NCBI GenBank assembly: GCA_965226025.1 | Contig: CBDDCD010000002.1 | Location: forward strand, 1,364,001-1,428,000 | Length of the DNA: 64,000 bases | Direction of reading: 5' to 3' | Origin: Moanibacter sp965226025 | GTDB lineage: Bacteria > Verrucomicrobiota > Verrucomicrobiia > Opitutales > UBA2987 | Shown: piece after piece, positions 17,256 through 26,693 of the stretch | How positions within the stretch are numbered: the first letter of the stretch is position 1 | How the letters are laid out: every line of letters begins with the position of its first letter | The notes under the pieces: model-generated | The model's input: the letters and a program-made list of their open reading frames with translations, nothing else | Databases searched by the model: none | Told to the model about the DNA's origin: nothing | Made by a program: the position numbers and the translations under genes

Positions 17256-17716
17256 ACTCTTTTAATTGTTTGGTGATAAACGCTTTGTAGAACTGATGTT
17301 GTGATCGGATTCTTCGTATAGTCTACCTCATGTGCCAGTTTTGTGCCACTAATACTGTGGCTCGTGAGACTCTCGGTGTTATTTAGAAGTTCTCGCCCCA
17401 ATTCCTGTGGGGACTGAAAACAGGCTCCTTTGAAGGAAGAAAGGTCGGATTACTCGATTCTTTTTCGAATACGAATTTGGCTTGGGTCCGTTTGCGGGAT
17501 TTACGGCTATCTTGACACGGTAAGACAGGGGAGGCGAACCTATGGACCCAAGTTCTGCAAATTTGGCCGGAACGATAGGGGCGAGGCTGCGATGTGAGTC
17601 TCAACACTGTTGAGCATTGGCCGGGGCGACGTTTCCTCGGGGAGCGGTTTTGCTGAACCGAATCCGTACGACGCGTTCGCTTGATAGTAGTCTAAACAGG
17701 ATATTAAACTTCCTTC
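17256..17716. other. Gene-poor stretch between tRNA-Phe and the SIR2 gene
   Basis: No convincing gene is present. A 23-codon frame at 17542-17613 follows a GGGGAGG but has no recognisable product. The antisense frame across the tRNA is not a gene. Confidence 0.4.
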
Positions 17717-18793
17717 ATGAGCGAGGACCGGATTCTACTCATCCTAGGAGCTGGGGTTTCAGCCCCAGTTGGCATTCCAGTGATGTCGGAGTTTTTGCAT
17801 AAGGGCCGCGATCTGTATTTTGGAGGAGAGGAGAGGTATCACTATTTTGAGCCACTACTAAAGGAGATCCGCGAGCTAGACGCATCGCTCAAATTTATAC
17901 GAGGTGATCTCCTCAACATCGAACATATACTTTCAATTCTGGAGATGCGGAGTTTTGTTCGCGGAGACGGGTCCGTTCTCAGATTCAAAAGGATGGTGTC
18001 AGATATCGTCGCGCACTATACGCCGATGCTGGCGGCCAGCTCCAAAGGGCTTATTCCGAGCATGATCTTCAATCCTACGGAAAATCGGTGGCAACCATAT
18101 CTGAAGTTCCTTCCTCATCTATTCAACTTTCAGGTCCAAGCGGAGGATCTACCTCCCGCAATTAAGAGGGCAGTCGATTTCCATGAACCGCGTGAGTATT
18201 CGGTGGGATTGATTAGCTTCAATTACGATCTCCTAATTGAAAGCTACGTAAACACCCTCTGTGAAAACTATAGGTTTCCCGGCGAAGGGTTAAAGCTGCT
18301 GGAGCGCATTGAAAGCCACCATGAGGATCCATGGGCACAGCCAAACGTCCTTCCACTTGCAAAAATCCATGGAACGATCGAAGGGAATCGTCTTACCCTT
18401 CCGACTTGGAATAAGACGAGCGATCCAAATCTGTCCGGAGTTTGGACGTTGGCCTCGAAACTTCTGTCGACTGCCAACTATATCGTCGTTATGGGGTACT
18501 CGATGCCTGAGTCGGATTTCTATTTCCGCTATCTGCTCTCAACAGGCTTGCTAGATGCGGAGCATCTCAAAAGCATTCACTGCCTTACCCGCGATTCCGA
18601 TGGTCACACAAAAAGCAGGTATGAAAACATCATCAGTTTTCGCGACTTCCGCTTTCATGAAGGGATTTTCTCCGAAGACCTAGTTGCGTTTCTCAATGAG
18701 TTTACCGCGGATTTCGATAGGCAAGTGTCTCCGGAAGCGAAGACACCGTTCTACAGTCAACTGCTCTCGCATGTGAGGAGACTTGAAACCTAA
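17717..18793 (+). CDS. SIR2-domain protein, stand-alone (possible defence NADase)
   Basis: This 358-residue protein has a SIR2_2-type Rossmann core. The N-terminal LILGAGVSAPVGIPVMSEFL is the NAD-binding GAGxS motif. SFNYD (about 177) and AKIHGTI (about 218) are the Asn-Asp and His motifs expected at the active site, and VVMGYSMPESDFYFRYL closes the nucleotide fold. Bacterial proteins of this group are known as NAD-depleting effectors in anti-phage systems, or as unassigned singletons. No second domain or partner gene is seen: the neighbours are tRNA-Phe and an IS1634 element. A lone defence effector is inference; an ordinary NAD-dependent enzyme is possible. Confidence 0.82.
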   Translation: MSEDRILLILGAGVSAPVGIPVMSEFLHKGRDLYFGGEERYHYFEPLLKEIRELDASLKFIRGDLLNIEHILSILEMRSFVRGDGSVLRFKRMVSDIVAHYTPMLAASSKGLIPSMIFNPTENRWQPYLKFLPHLFNFQVQAEDLPPAIKRAVDFHEPREYSVGLISFNYDLLIESYVNTLCENYRFPGEGLKLLERIESHHEDPWAQPNVLPLAKIHGTIEGNRLTLPTWNKTSDPNLSGVWTLASKLLSTANYIVVMGYSMPESDFYFRYLLSTGLLDAEHLKSIHCLTRDSDGHTKSRYENIISFRDFRFHEGIFSEDLVAFLNEFTADFDRQVSPEAKTPFYSQLLSHVRRLET

Positions 18794-19210
18794 TTGACCC
18801 TTGATGCTTCGGTCACTTTTGAGCTGTGGGGAGCCTGTAGGACTTCAAATCTCCAAGGAACGCCAAAAGAAGTACCGTTCGGTATGACGGTTTCGATTGC
18901 ACTCTCCCTACAACTGCGACCCAAACAGACAAGGATCCGTGATAATTGTGCTCGTGGCGGGCGGTATTAGGACGAATGCAATGACCGCATTGCGAGTGAG
19001 TGCCACGAGTGATTTGAGAAATCCTAGAAGCTCGCTGTGGCCTATCGTTGCCCCGCATTTGAAAAGGAAACACCTGTACGTATGAGTCTTCAGTCAGCTG
19101 TGATCGGAGATGCTAACCCTACTTGACCAACTCAACTTCCGAAACGGTTTTTTTCGGGGGTAGTAGGGCTCAGGAGGCGCATCAACAGTAGAGGTGGGTT
19201 GGCAAAACCG
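18794..19210. other. Non-coding stretch before the IS1634 element
   Basis: Both strands were checked; no motif, hairpin or homologous fragment was recognised. Confidence 0.4.
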
Positions 19211-19254
19211 CCTGTAGTGTAGACCTACGCTCTTCCCAGGGCGGGATTTTTTCG

Positions 19255-19260
19255 TATAAT
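19255..19260 (+). promoter_or_regulatory. Candidate -10 box of the IS1634 transposase
   Basis: A perfect TATAAT lies 11 bases before the transposase ATG. No good -35 box is evident. The short distance implies a very short leader with no clear ribosome site. Confidence 0.35.
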
Positions 19261-19271
19261 GGTGGGCCATC

Positions 19272-21071
19272 ATGTTTCTGAGGTGTAATCGTCGGCGCAA
19301 AGATGGCAAAGAGCACTACTATTGGAATATCGTTGAGAACAAGCGTGTCAGCGGGGGGCGGGTGGTCCAAAGACAGGTCCTCTACCTTGGAGAGATCAAC
19401 GATAGCCAACACGAAGCGTGGCGCAAGAGCATCGAGATTTTCGAAGAGGGCAGGGAAAGACCCGAACAGGTGGCGCTGTTTCCGGAAGATCGTGCCCCGC
19501 CTGTGGGCGACGAAAGTATTGTTAGAATACGGCTCAAAGATCTCAGGATCGAGAAGCCGCGGCAATGGGGAGGGTGCTGGCTTGGGTGCGTTCTATATGA
19601 GCAGTTGGGACTGGGAGAATTCTGGCGGGAGCGTCTCAGACCCTCCCGTCAGGGTACCCGCTGGGCCCATGTGCTGCAGACCCTGGTGGTTTACCGGCTG
19701 ATGGCACCGGGAAGCGAGTGGCGGCTGCATCGGGAATGGTATGAGCGAAGCGCGATGGGCGATCTGATGGGGGAAGACTTTGGGATCGCCGAGAAGAACA
19801 CGCTCTATCGCTGCCACGATCGATTGCTCAGGCACAAGAAGGCCCTGTTCAGGCACCTGACCGAGAGGTGGAGCGATCTGTTCAATGCCCGTTACGAGAT
19901 TTTGCTATACGATCTGACGAGCACCTATTTTGAGTGCGATCCGAACCAGGAGCCGGCGGCCTCGAGCCGACTGCGCAAGTTCGGCTACAGCCGCGATAAG
20001 CGACCTGACTGCGTGCAAGTGGTGATCGCCCTGGTGGTGACTTGTGAGGGCTTGCCGATTGCCTATGAGGTACTTCCGGGTAACACGCAGGATAAAACCA
20101 CCTTAAAAGATTTTCTTTCTCGGGTGGAAGAGAACTACGGTAAGGCGAACCGGGTGTGGGTGATGGATCGGGGCATTCCGACCGAGGAAGTCTTGCAACA
20201 GATGCGCCAAAGCGAACCCAGGATCCACTATCTGGTGGGTACCCCGCGCTCCTGGCTGGGTCGCTTCGAGCAGTCGTTGCTGCAGAAGGATTGGAAGCAG
20301 TTGCGTCCCGGTATCGAGGTGAAACTCCTCAGCGAGGGAGGTGAAACCTACGTTCTGGCTAAAAGCGACGATCGGGTGCGCAAAGAAAAAAACATGCGCC
20401 TGCGTCGTTTACGCCGTCTTATCGAGGCGCTCAAGAAGCTGCGTGAGAGCAAACGGCGCTACCAACGCGATACCATCCTGATCAAACTGGGCGAAGCCAA
20501 AAAGGAGGCCGGTCCCCGGATCTTTGGATTACTCGACATCGAGATCGCCCCCAAGGGCGCCCCCACTGAAAAGCCGCCTTTGAGCTTCCGGTTGAACTTA
20601 AAAAAATACCGCCAAGCCTATCGCCGCGAAGGCCGCTATCTGTTGCGCAGCACCCTCAGTGCCGAGAACCCCGAGCAACTCTGGCGCCTTTACCTGCAGC
20701 TCACTGAGATCGAGCAAGTCTTCAAGGAAATCAAGAACGACCTTTCCATCCGCCCCATCCATCATCAGAGAGATGATCGCATCGAGGCGCACATCTTTAT
20801 CAGCTTCCTTGCTTACTCTCTGTGGGTCACCCTGAAACGTCGACTCTACCCGATGGCTCCGGGACTGACCCCAGCCGAGGTGCTCTCCAAAATGGCGGCC
20901 ATCCAAATGCTCGATGTGAAACTGCCCACCACCGACGGACGCACCGTTGTGCTTACCCGTTACACCGAGCCCGGTGAGGACCAAAAGCTACTACTGAACC
21001 GGTTACACCTCGAACTTCCTCCCCAACCACCCCCCCCAAATCGAATCCAAATAACCCCTCCTGTAGTGTAG
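19272..21071 (+). CDS. IS1634-family transposase
   Basis: This 599-residue DDE transposase of the IS4 superfamily has the IS1634 N-terminus (VVQRQVLYLGEIND). Asp of LLYDLTSTYFECD, Asp of VWVMDRGIPTEE and Glu of LTEIEQVFKEIKNDLSIRPI form the catalytic triad. The segment HHQRDDRIEAHIFISFLAYSL is the usual C-terminal signature. Length is complete. It shares only family-level similarity with the second IS1634-like transposase at 38445. Confidence 0.92.
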   Translation: MFLRCNRRRKDGKEHYYWNIVENKRVSGGRVVQRQVLYLGEINDSQHEAWRKSIEIFEEGRERPEQVALFPEDRAPPVGDESIVRIRLKDLRIEKPRQWGGCWLGCVLYEQLGLGEFWRERLRPSRQGTRWAHVLQTLVVYRLMAPGSEWRLHREWYERSAMGDLMGEDFGIAEKNTLYRCHDRLLRHKKALFRHLTERWSDLFNARYEILLYDLTSTYFECDPNQEPAASSRLRKFGYSRDKRPDCVQVVIALVVTCEGLPIAYEVLPGNTQDKTTLKDFLSRVEENYGKANRVWVMDRGIPTEEVLQQMRQSEPRIHYLVGTPRSWLGRFEQSLLQKDWKQLRPGIEVKLLSEGGETYVLAKSDDRVRKEKNMRLRRLRRLIEALKKLRESKRRYQRDTILIKLGEAKKEAGPRIFGLLDIEIAPKGAPTEKPPLSFRLNLKKYRQAYRREGRYLLRSTLSAENPEQLWRLYLQLTEIEQVFKEIKNDLSIRPIHHQRDDRIEAHIFISFLAYSLWVTLKRRLYPMAPGLTPAEVLSKMAAIQMLDVKLPTTDGRTVVLTRYTEPGEDQKLLLNRLHLELPPQPPPPNRIQITPPVV

Positions 21072-21237
21072 ACCTTTGGCCCACTATCAACGACTTACGT
21101 CGAAATCAGGCCCCAGTTGAGAAAGACGGGCTAGAGTCGGACGGGGAGTGGGTCTGGGTGGTTTAGGTGTGCGATCTTATTGATTCTGTCTCTCAACACC
21201 TCCCCCCAAGATCTCCAAGCCAGTTCGAAATTGGTCA

Positions 21238-21281
21238 TTCTCCTCCTTGGAGGGGTGCCCAGCCGGCGGGGTGGGTTGTCC
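21238..21281. repeat. Dispersed GC-rich palindrome copy
   Basis: CTCCTTGGAGGGGTGCCC is followed by GGCGGGGTGGGTTGTCC, the same family as 16888. Confidence 0.6.
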
Positions 21282-21427
21282 TAATACCTTTCCGCTGTCG
21301 TCCTACAGCTCCGACTGATCTATATATCAACTTGTCAGTCAACGCCTTATAATATTAAATGATAGATGTCCTGTTTTTTATTTCCTCTCCCGCGATTTGT
21401 TGGCCATTTGTTTCTCCTCTGGCAAAC

Positions 21428-21541
21428 TCATGAATGAAGAGCCTCGAGCACAGCTTTCACGTCTGTCGATGGATATGAGATCCTCCTATGCGGCACTTCA
21501 TCACCGTTCATCATCGCACGCATTTGCTTAACTCTGGCAAC
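21428..21541 (-). pseudogene. C-terminal gene fragment, possibly Gfo/Idh-type oxidoreductase
   Basis: Read leftwards from IS copy B, the frame gives VKQMRAMMNGDEVPHRRISY, then STDVKAVLEALHS and a stop. The pattern PHRRISY-STDVKAVLEAL resembles ends of Gfo/Idh/MocA oxidoreductases, but this is weak. No N-terminal part is present. Confidence 0.3.
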
Positions 21542-21546
21542 TAGCT

Positions 21547-23365
21547 AGAGCCCGTCCCAGTGGTGGAAACAATTGATTTTTAATGAGTTATGGGCAAAAA
21601 AAAGGCCGGATAGAGCTGCAAAAAGCTCGATCCGGCGAAAAAGGGCGCTTATGCTTGTGTTAGTCAAATACAAAGCACGCCCTTCTCATGAAAAATATTG
21701 CCGTACAAAGCTTCCTGCGTCCAGCCCTAACTCCAGTCATTCGATGCAAAGACTACACCGTGTTTCTGGAAACAATGGAGCGGATTGACCGGGTTTTGAT
21801 CGACTCCTCGCTGGAAAGGGAGGCGATCGTAAAAGCCTTGGAAGGATGGGATGAAGCGGGAGGGAAGGATCGGGAGCGACGCGCTCTAAGAGCGATAAAA
21901 GCGCTGCGGGTGGAGGTGGTGCGTCATTTACTCGGAGGGATATCCTTTCGTTGTCTGTCGCAGGAGTTGGGACGCAGTGAGCTTCTGGCTAATTTTTGCC
22001 GGGTGCGTGAGGTAGACGGGATCCGGAAAATATCGAAGAGCAGTCTGGAACGGGATTCGAAATTCTTCGACGAAGCGTATCTGAGACAGCTGCATGCAAG
22101 GATGACCGAGGTGGTGGGCAATGCTGAACATTGTGGTGAGGCAGGATTAGAGAAGCCGATCGATACGAGGGAATGCCTGATCGACGCCACTTGCCTGGAA
22201 GCGAACATCCACTGGCCCGTGGACTGGGTCTTGCTCAAGGATGTGGGAGCAACGCTGCTCAAGGCGATCAGTCTGATCCGGCAGGCGGGAATGAAACAGC
22301 GCATGCCCCAGGGAGCAAAGGGATTGGCTCGGGAGATGAACAAACGGTGCCTGGAGATGACGCATGCGCGTCGGCGCCGGGAGGCGGGCAAAGCGCGTAA
22401 AGGGATCCTGCGGCGGATGAAGCTATTGCTCAAGAAGATTGAGGGCCATGCCCTTCGCCACCGTGACTTATTGGAAGCTATGTGGATGCAAAGCGATTAC
22501 ACCGAGAAGAAGGCGAGCCGAATCATCGAGCGAATGGATGGTATGTTAGAGCAGATACCGCAGGTCATGAAACAGGCGCACGAACGGATCATAGGGGGGC
22601 GGCAGGTGAAGAATGAGGAGAAGATCCTGAGCGCCTACGAACCTGAGATTGACGTCATCGTGCGAGGCAAGGCAGATCGGGAGGTGGAGTTTGGCAACAC
22701 CCTTTATTTATGCGAGAGCGCAGAGGGATATCTGTTGGACTGGAAACTGTATGGGGGGCAGGCCCCGAGCGAATTGAAGCAGCTTTGGGAAAGTCTGGAG
22801 AGGCAAAAGGGCTTCGCTTTAGAGGAGAAGATCGAAGCGATCAGTGGGGATCGGGGCTATGCCTCGAAGGCGGCCAGCAAGCGGCTCCAGGCAGAGGGGA
22901 TTTTTGACGCCCTTACGCCCCGCAATCCACAAGAGCTCAAGGAGCGGATGGAGGAGCCGCGCTTTGTCCGGTTGCAGCGACGACGAGGGAGCACCGAAGG
23001 CCGGATCGGAGTGCTCAAGAACCGATGGCACGGGGGCAAGATACGCAGCAAAGGCTTTGACAACCGTAACCTTAGCGTGGCCTGGTCGGTTCTGTCCCAC
23101 AATCTATGGAAAATCGCGCAGAGACTTGCGCAAGAACATGAGAAAGAGGCAACGCAGGCGGCATAGGGATCCAAGAATCGAGTCAGAGGCGCTTCCTTGG
23201 GAGAACTATCGACTCAAAGCGAGAGGAAGGGTGCTGGAAAGGTGCATAACGGATAAAAGGTAAGCTACCGAGGACGGAAGGCATGTCGTGGTCTACATAA
23301 CGTGACGAAGATTGATATCGGTATCAGGCTTCCACCCAAATCCTCTCGGATTTGGGACAGCCTCT
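21547..23365 (+). mobile_element. Insertion sequence copy B (1819 bp, full length)
   Basis: The left end is AGAGCCCGTCCCAGTGG and the right end, inverted, AGAGGCTGTCCCAAATCC. The flanking 5-bp direct repeat is AGCTA (21543-21547 and 23366-23370, with one base of overlap ambiguity). A hairpin GGCCGGAT...ATCCGGC at 21603-21636 precedes the transposase. Read on the opposite strand it is followed by eight Ts, like a rho-independent terminator. The insertion lies exactly on the stop codon of the leftward gene ending at 23364. Confidence 0.95.
21688..23166 (+). CDS. DDE transposase of IS copy B
   Basis: This 492-residue transposase is identical in protein sequence to copies C and D. The catalytic acidic residues lie in DATCLEANIHWPVDWVLL, EAISGDRGYASKAASK and RRGSTEGRIGVLKNRW. 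The N-terminus VQSFLRPALTPVIRCKDY and a long basic helical middle look like DNA-binding parts. Family placement is IS5/ISNCY-like by motif spacing, not certain. Confidence 0.95.
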   Translation: MKNIAVQSFLRPALTPVIRCKDYTVFLETMERIDRVLIDSSLEREAIVKALEGWDEAGGKDRERRALRAIKALRVEVVRHLLGGISFRCLSQELGRSELLANFCRVREVDGIRKISKSSLERDSKFFDEAYLRQLHARMTEVVGNAEHCGEAGLEKPIDTRECLIDATCLEANIHWPVDWVLLKDVGATLLKAISLIRQAGMKQRMPQGAKGLAREMNKRCLEMTHARRRREAGKARKGILRRMKLLLKKIEGHALRHRDLLEAMWMQSDYTEKKASRIIERMDGMLEQIPQVMKQAHERIIGGRQVKNEEKILSAYEPEIDVIVRGKADREVEFGNTLYLCESAEGYLLDWKLYGGQAPSELKQLWESLERQKGFALEEKIEAISGDRGYASKAASKRLQAEGIFDALTPRNPQELKERMEEPRFVRLQRRRGSTEGRIGVLKNRWHGGKIRSKGFDNRNLSVAWSVLSHNLWKIAQRLAQEHEKEATQAA

Positions 23366-24836
23366 AGCTATTCGAAATATTCATCCTCCCTTTCAGCCGA
23401 TCCACATCGTCCCTACCGCGCCAGCGCACTTGATGACGTATGGAGTCGCCGCGAAGGGCGATGGCCTCCGATGCAGCATACCCGGAAACCACGCTGCCGG
23501 TAGCGCTGAGTATCTCGACCTCAACACGTCCTTCTCGATCAGCGTCTGCGTCAGCGTTCAGGAAGAGCGACCCGCCGGGACAGACAAAAGGCTTGGTCAC
23601 CACCGAACCTCCGCTTTCGTCTGCATCGAGGGATAACCAGCCGTCACTTCGCAGCCGGACGACCCCGATCGCAGCGTTGCGTTTCCACGCGGCGTGACCG
23701 CCATCCCATCCGCTGTAGTAAATCCAGATCTCGTCACCGACTACGACCGGATCTGCGCCGATCGAAACCCCCATGATCAGGTGGGAATCGAAGGTCCCCT
23801 TAGGACCCGTTCGGATGAAAAGCTCCCGGTCGGCTACGCGTTTCCAGTGCAGGCCGTCCCGGCTCGTAACCAACTCTATCTGCATCCAGTCCGGTTCGAT
23901 GGGCCAGACCCAAAGGTAGCCCACGTAGATGCCCTCGTAAAGCCGTACCGACAGGTCATAGAACTGAACACGGTCACCATAGCGCCGGCGGTCCTCCTCA
24001 TCCGGCGCTAACACACCCACCGGTTCCGACCAGATGAGCCCGTCGACGCTGTAGCTCACGATCATCTGCCGGACCACGCCCTCGTCATGGATCAGATCGA
24101 TACCCCAGTCTGACGCCCGATCGACATACTCCTCATGAACTGAGCCGCGGGGCTTGGCACAGTCGTAGGCGGCATATTTTCCTTTATAGCGATCGTAGAT
24201 GACGGCAAGTCCGTCGGATGGAATACCGGGCATGTAGAGATTGTAGGGCCAGACAACATCGTGCGGGTCCCGCCACCAGCGTACCCCGTCCGGTGAGTAG
24301 GCGACCATCAACCCGACTCCATGCTTTCCGTAGTTTGCTTCACCGCGCTGGTAGGTGGCCTTCTTGAACAGCGGGCCACGCCCTCCATAGAGCATCTTGA
24401 AACGCTTCTCCGGGTTCTGGTCTTGAGCATCGAGTACGATTGATGGACACTGATATTTATCGAATACCAGGTTGGTGTCGTAGTCACCGGCGAATTCCAC
24501 GTACCCCGGATTCGGTTTCTGCCAGTGGAGGCCGTCGCCGGAAACCGCATAGCCCATAAGATGGTTCCAGGTCCGGTACCACATCTTGTACTGCCTGTCG
24601 CGGTCATCCCAAAGCACCGTGCCATTGAACCATACGCTGGCCCCCCGTCCCGGTCGTCGGTCGGGGCCGGGTTCGATCCGCAATGTTTCCCAAGGCTTAT
24701 CGGCAACCAGGATTGGGTTCTCCTCATGCTTGAGATCCCCGTGCAATACGCAACGCACACCGTCCCGGGATGCGATGGCATAATCATCCAGGAAGAGCTG
24801 CCTTCTGCCACCAACTTCTATGGTGTTTTCTGGCAT
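23364..24836 (-). CDS. Putative five-bladed beta-propeller glycoside hydrolase-like protein (LFLDDY family)
   Basis: This protein of about 490 residues begins IEVGGRRQLFLDDYAIASRD; QLFLDDY/NF is the signature of an uncharacterised family related to GH32/43/130 propellers. Repeated DG..W blades are visible (YAVSGDGLHWQKP, YSPDGVRWWRD, YSVDGLIWSEP, SRDGLHWKRV), each a Trp-ended propeller strand. The C-terminal 100 residues look like a beta-sandwich (VEVEILSATGSVVSGY). No signal peptide is obvious. AGGTGA lies 7 bases before the ATG at 24836, preferred over TTG at 24842. It lies 80 bases behind the split GH32 gene in the same direction, so an operon is likely. A relative is at 50952. Confidence 0.75.
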   Translation of the reverse strand: MPENTIEVGGRRQLFLDDYAIASRDGVRCVLHGDLKHEENPILVADKPWETLRIEPGPDRRPGRGASVWFNGTVLWDDRDRQYKMWYRTWNHLMGYAVSGDGLHWQKPNPGYVEFAGDYDTNLVFDKYQCPSIVLDAQDQNPEKRFKMLYGGRGPLFKKATYQRGEANYGKHGVGLMVAYSPDGVRWWRDPHDVVWPYNLYMPGIPSDGLAVIYDRYKGKYAAYDCAKPRGSVHEEYVDRASDWGIDLIHDEGVVRQMIVSYSVDGLIWSEPVGVLAPDEEDRRRYGDRVQFYDLSVRLYEGIYVGYLWVWPIEPDWMQIELVTSRDGLHWKRVADRELFIRTGPKGTFDSHLIMGVSIGADPVVVGDEIWIYYSGWDGGHAAWKRNAAIGVVRLRSDGWLSLDADESGGSVVTKPFVCPGGSLFLNADADADREGRVEVEILSATGSVVSGYAASEAIALRGDSIRHQVRWRGRDDVDRLKGRMNISNS

Positions 24837-24923
24837 AGCCAAATCACCTGATCACGGGACGCTTGGGTTAGCGTGGCGACTGACAGAGACAGCTGGCAGA
24901 GTTTGGATATCCACGGTATTCCT

Positions 24924-25430
24924 TTATTCTCGGGCAACCTCTCCCCAGGCTGACTTCAGTTCATGGACGCGTAGGTAGTTGGCCTTGATGTTGCCCCTAC
25001 TGCATGTCGCTATGAGGGAGCGATCATTGTCCTCGGGAAATATGACATGCGGGATGTAGACCCTGCCGGCATTGCCATAAACTTCAATCGAAGTACTATC
25101 CAGAAGGATCCTCAGTCGTATCAATCCGTCTACCGGGGGCAATTCTGCAGGTGTGCCGCAGGAGGACAGTGTTTGGGATTCGGAGTCGTAAACGACGTTG
25201 AATCCGCGAAGCTCGAAAGACACTTCGGCGCCCTCTGACGGTTCGAATTCGACTTCGAGATCGAGAAGATCACCCCTTACGCCCGAGAGTGGATTTTCTG
25301 TCTGTTTCAGGATCAGATCCGTCCATTCATGCGACCTTATCCGGAGGGTCTCGAGTTCCTGGATCGGATTCATCCGCAATCGTGGGCCCTCATCGGACGA
25401 GTGAAGGGTGAGCTCGGAAGGGACGGTCAT
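24924..25430 (-). pseudogene. GH32 C-terminal beta-sandwich, separated by a premature TAA
   Basis: These 168 residues continue in the same frame as the catalytic part at 25431-26645, right after TAA. The start TVPSELTLHSSDEGPRLRM is what normally follows 'FNQQM' in GH32 enzymes, and LLDSTSIEVYGNAGRVYI is the conserved C-terminal module strand. It is therefore half of one gene, not a gene of its own. An ATG directly after the stop could allow reinitiation. Confidence 0.8.
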
Positions 25431-26645
25431 TTATTGGTTGAAGGGCATGCCAGGGTAAGGTTTCCGGCTGTGCATCCAGGTGATCTGCACTCGCCGGTCT
25501 TCGGGCATGTTGTGCCATGTCATGGTTGCGTAGAAATCGCCTTGAGTGACCAGTGAACGGATACGGTCGTCTGTCACGGCCGGTTGACCGGCGAGTGTGC
25601 AAAAGGTGTGCCCGTCGAACTCTCCCACGATGTAACTCCCGTCGATCAGGATCATCACCCACTTTCTATCCTGTGGGTCTCCATCGAGAGGCAGTTGGAA
25701 GAAGTCGACGCAGCCGCATAGTTCGTCGCCCCATCCATCCTGTTCGACGCGGCTTTCAATTCGCCATTCCTTGAGATTCTCGGAGCTGTAGAAACCGACG
25801 CATCGCCGTTTCTCGCCTTCGTCGTTGGTGAAGAAGTCATAGGTAGGTGCGACCCACCGCTTGGTGGGCTCGTGCCAGAATGGCCTGGGCGTATCGATTC
25901 GTGCGCCCTCGTGGGTTAGGACCGGATTCTCTTCATAGTCGGTAAAGGTCTGGCCGCGATCGTTCGAATAGGCCAGGCACAGCCCGATCTCGGTTCGCAG
26001 ATAGAACGCAACCAGGACATCCTCTTCCCCGGTCTTGCGGCCAAGCTGGTCCCTGCTGTCGATAAACATCGCACCGGAGAAGCACGTGCCGGTCTTTGCA
26101 TCGGGGAACAGAACCTTCGGTTGTTCCCTCCAGTGCACGAGGTCCCGGCTGACGGCGTGTCCCCAGGTCATGTTGCCCCAAGGCAGCGCTGTGGGATTGT
26201 GCTGGTAATACATGTGGTATTCGCCCTTATAAAAAATCAGACCGTTAGGGTCGTTGAGCCAACCGGTCCTCGAAGTGAAGTGGAACTGAGGGCGAAAACG
26301 TTCCTTGTAGAATTTCTCTTCACCTGGGATCGTATCGGACTGCTCTACAAGTGCGAACCCCTCTTTAGTTGCGCTCGACGCCACGACTTGTGCACTCCTG
26401 CCATTGAAGCGTTGAAGTGAGAAGAACGCATACCAGTCCACGTCTTTCGAGACGGGCGCCAGGGCCACCTCGTAGTCCAGGACAACCTTGCCGTCGAATT
26501 GAAGCGTCAGTTTTCCCTTCTCTCCCTCATTCTGAATTGGGAGAACCAGATACTTCTTCGATACGGTAAACGCCTTCTTGCGACTGGTGCGGCATTCCGG
26601 CGCTTCCGAAACCTCATTTCCATGAGCATGTTCGTCAGCGTTCAT
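25431..26645 (-). CDS. GH32 (levanase/inulinase-like) catalytic part, active site altered, ends at premature stop
   Basis: These 404 residues hold a beta-sandwich-like N-terminal extension (about 25-120) and the GH32 propeller. The nucleophile motif TGWLNDPNGLIFYKGEYH is intact. The other two motifs are not: the position normally RDP reads DTP (ARIDTPRPFWHEPTKRW), and the acid/base position normally ECPD reads GCVD (ELCGCVDFFQLPLDG). Two of three catalytic carboxylates therefore seem absent. The frame ends KPYPGMPFNQ then TAA, where relatives continue. The gene is probably a pseudogene. An alternative is a non-hydrolytic fructan-binding protein translated by readthrough. Confidence 0.82.
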   Translation of the reverse strand: MNADEHAHGNEVSEAPECRTSRKKAFTVSKKYLVLPIQNEGEKGKLTLQFDGKVVLDYEVALAPVSKDVDWYAFFSLQRFNGRSAQVVASSATKEGFALVEQSDTIPGEEKFYKERFRPQFHFTSRTGWLNDPNGLIFYKGEYHMYYQHNPTALPWGNMTWGHAVSRDLVHWREQPKVLFPDAKTGTCFSGAMFIDSRDQLGRKTGEEDVLVAFYLRTEIGLCLAYSNDRGQTFTDYEENPVLTHEGARIDTPRPFWHEPTKRWVAPTYDFFTNDEGEKRRCVGFYSSENLKEWRIESRVEQDGWGDELCGCVDFFQLPLDGDPQDRKWVMILIDGSYIVGEFDGHTFCTLAGQPAVTDDRIRSLVTQGDFYATMTWHNMPEDRRVQITWMHSRKPYPGMPFNQ

Positions 26646-26693
26646 ATCACTCTATCTATACTCGCTCAACACGGTGAAGCGGCTACTTCGTCC

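Larger units (their letters stand above)
19211..21075 (+). mobile_element. IS1634-family insertion sequence, apparently intact
   Basis: An IS1634-type transposase is bracketed by a 16-base direct repeat CCTGTAGTGTAGACCT (19211-19226 and 21060-21075). The repeat may be the target duplication, since members of this family make long and variable ones. Its right copy contains the transposase stop codon. Clear terminal inverted repeats were not identified, so the exact ends are uncertain. Confidence 0.7.
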
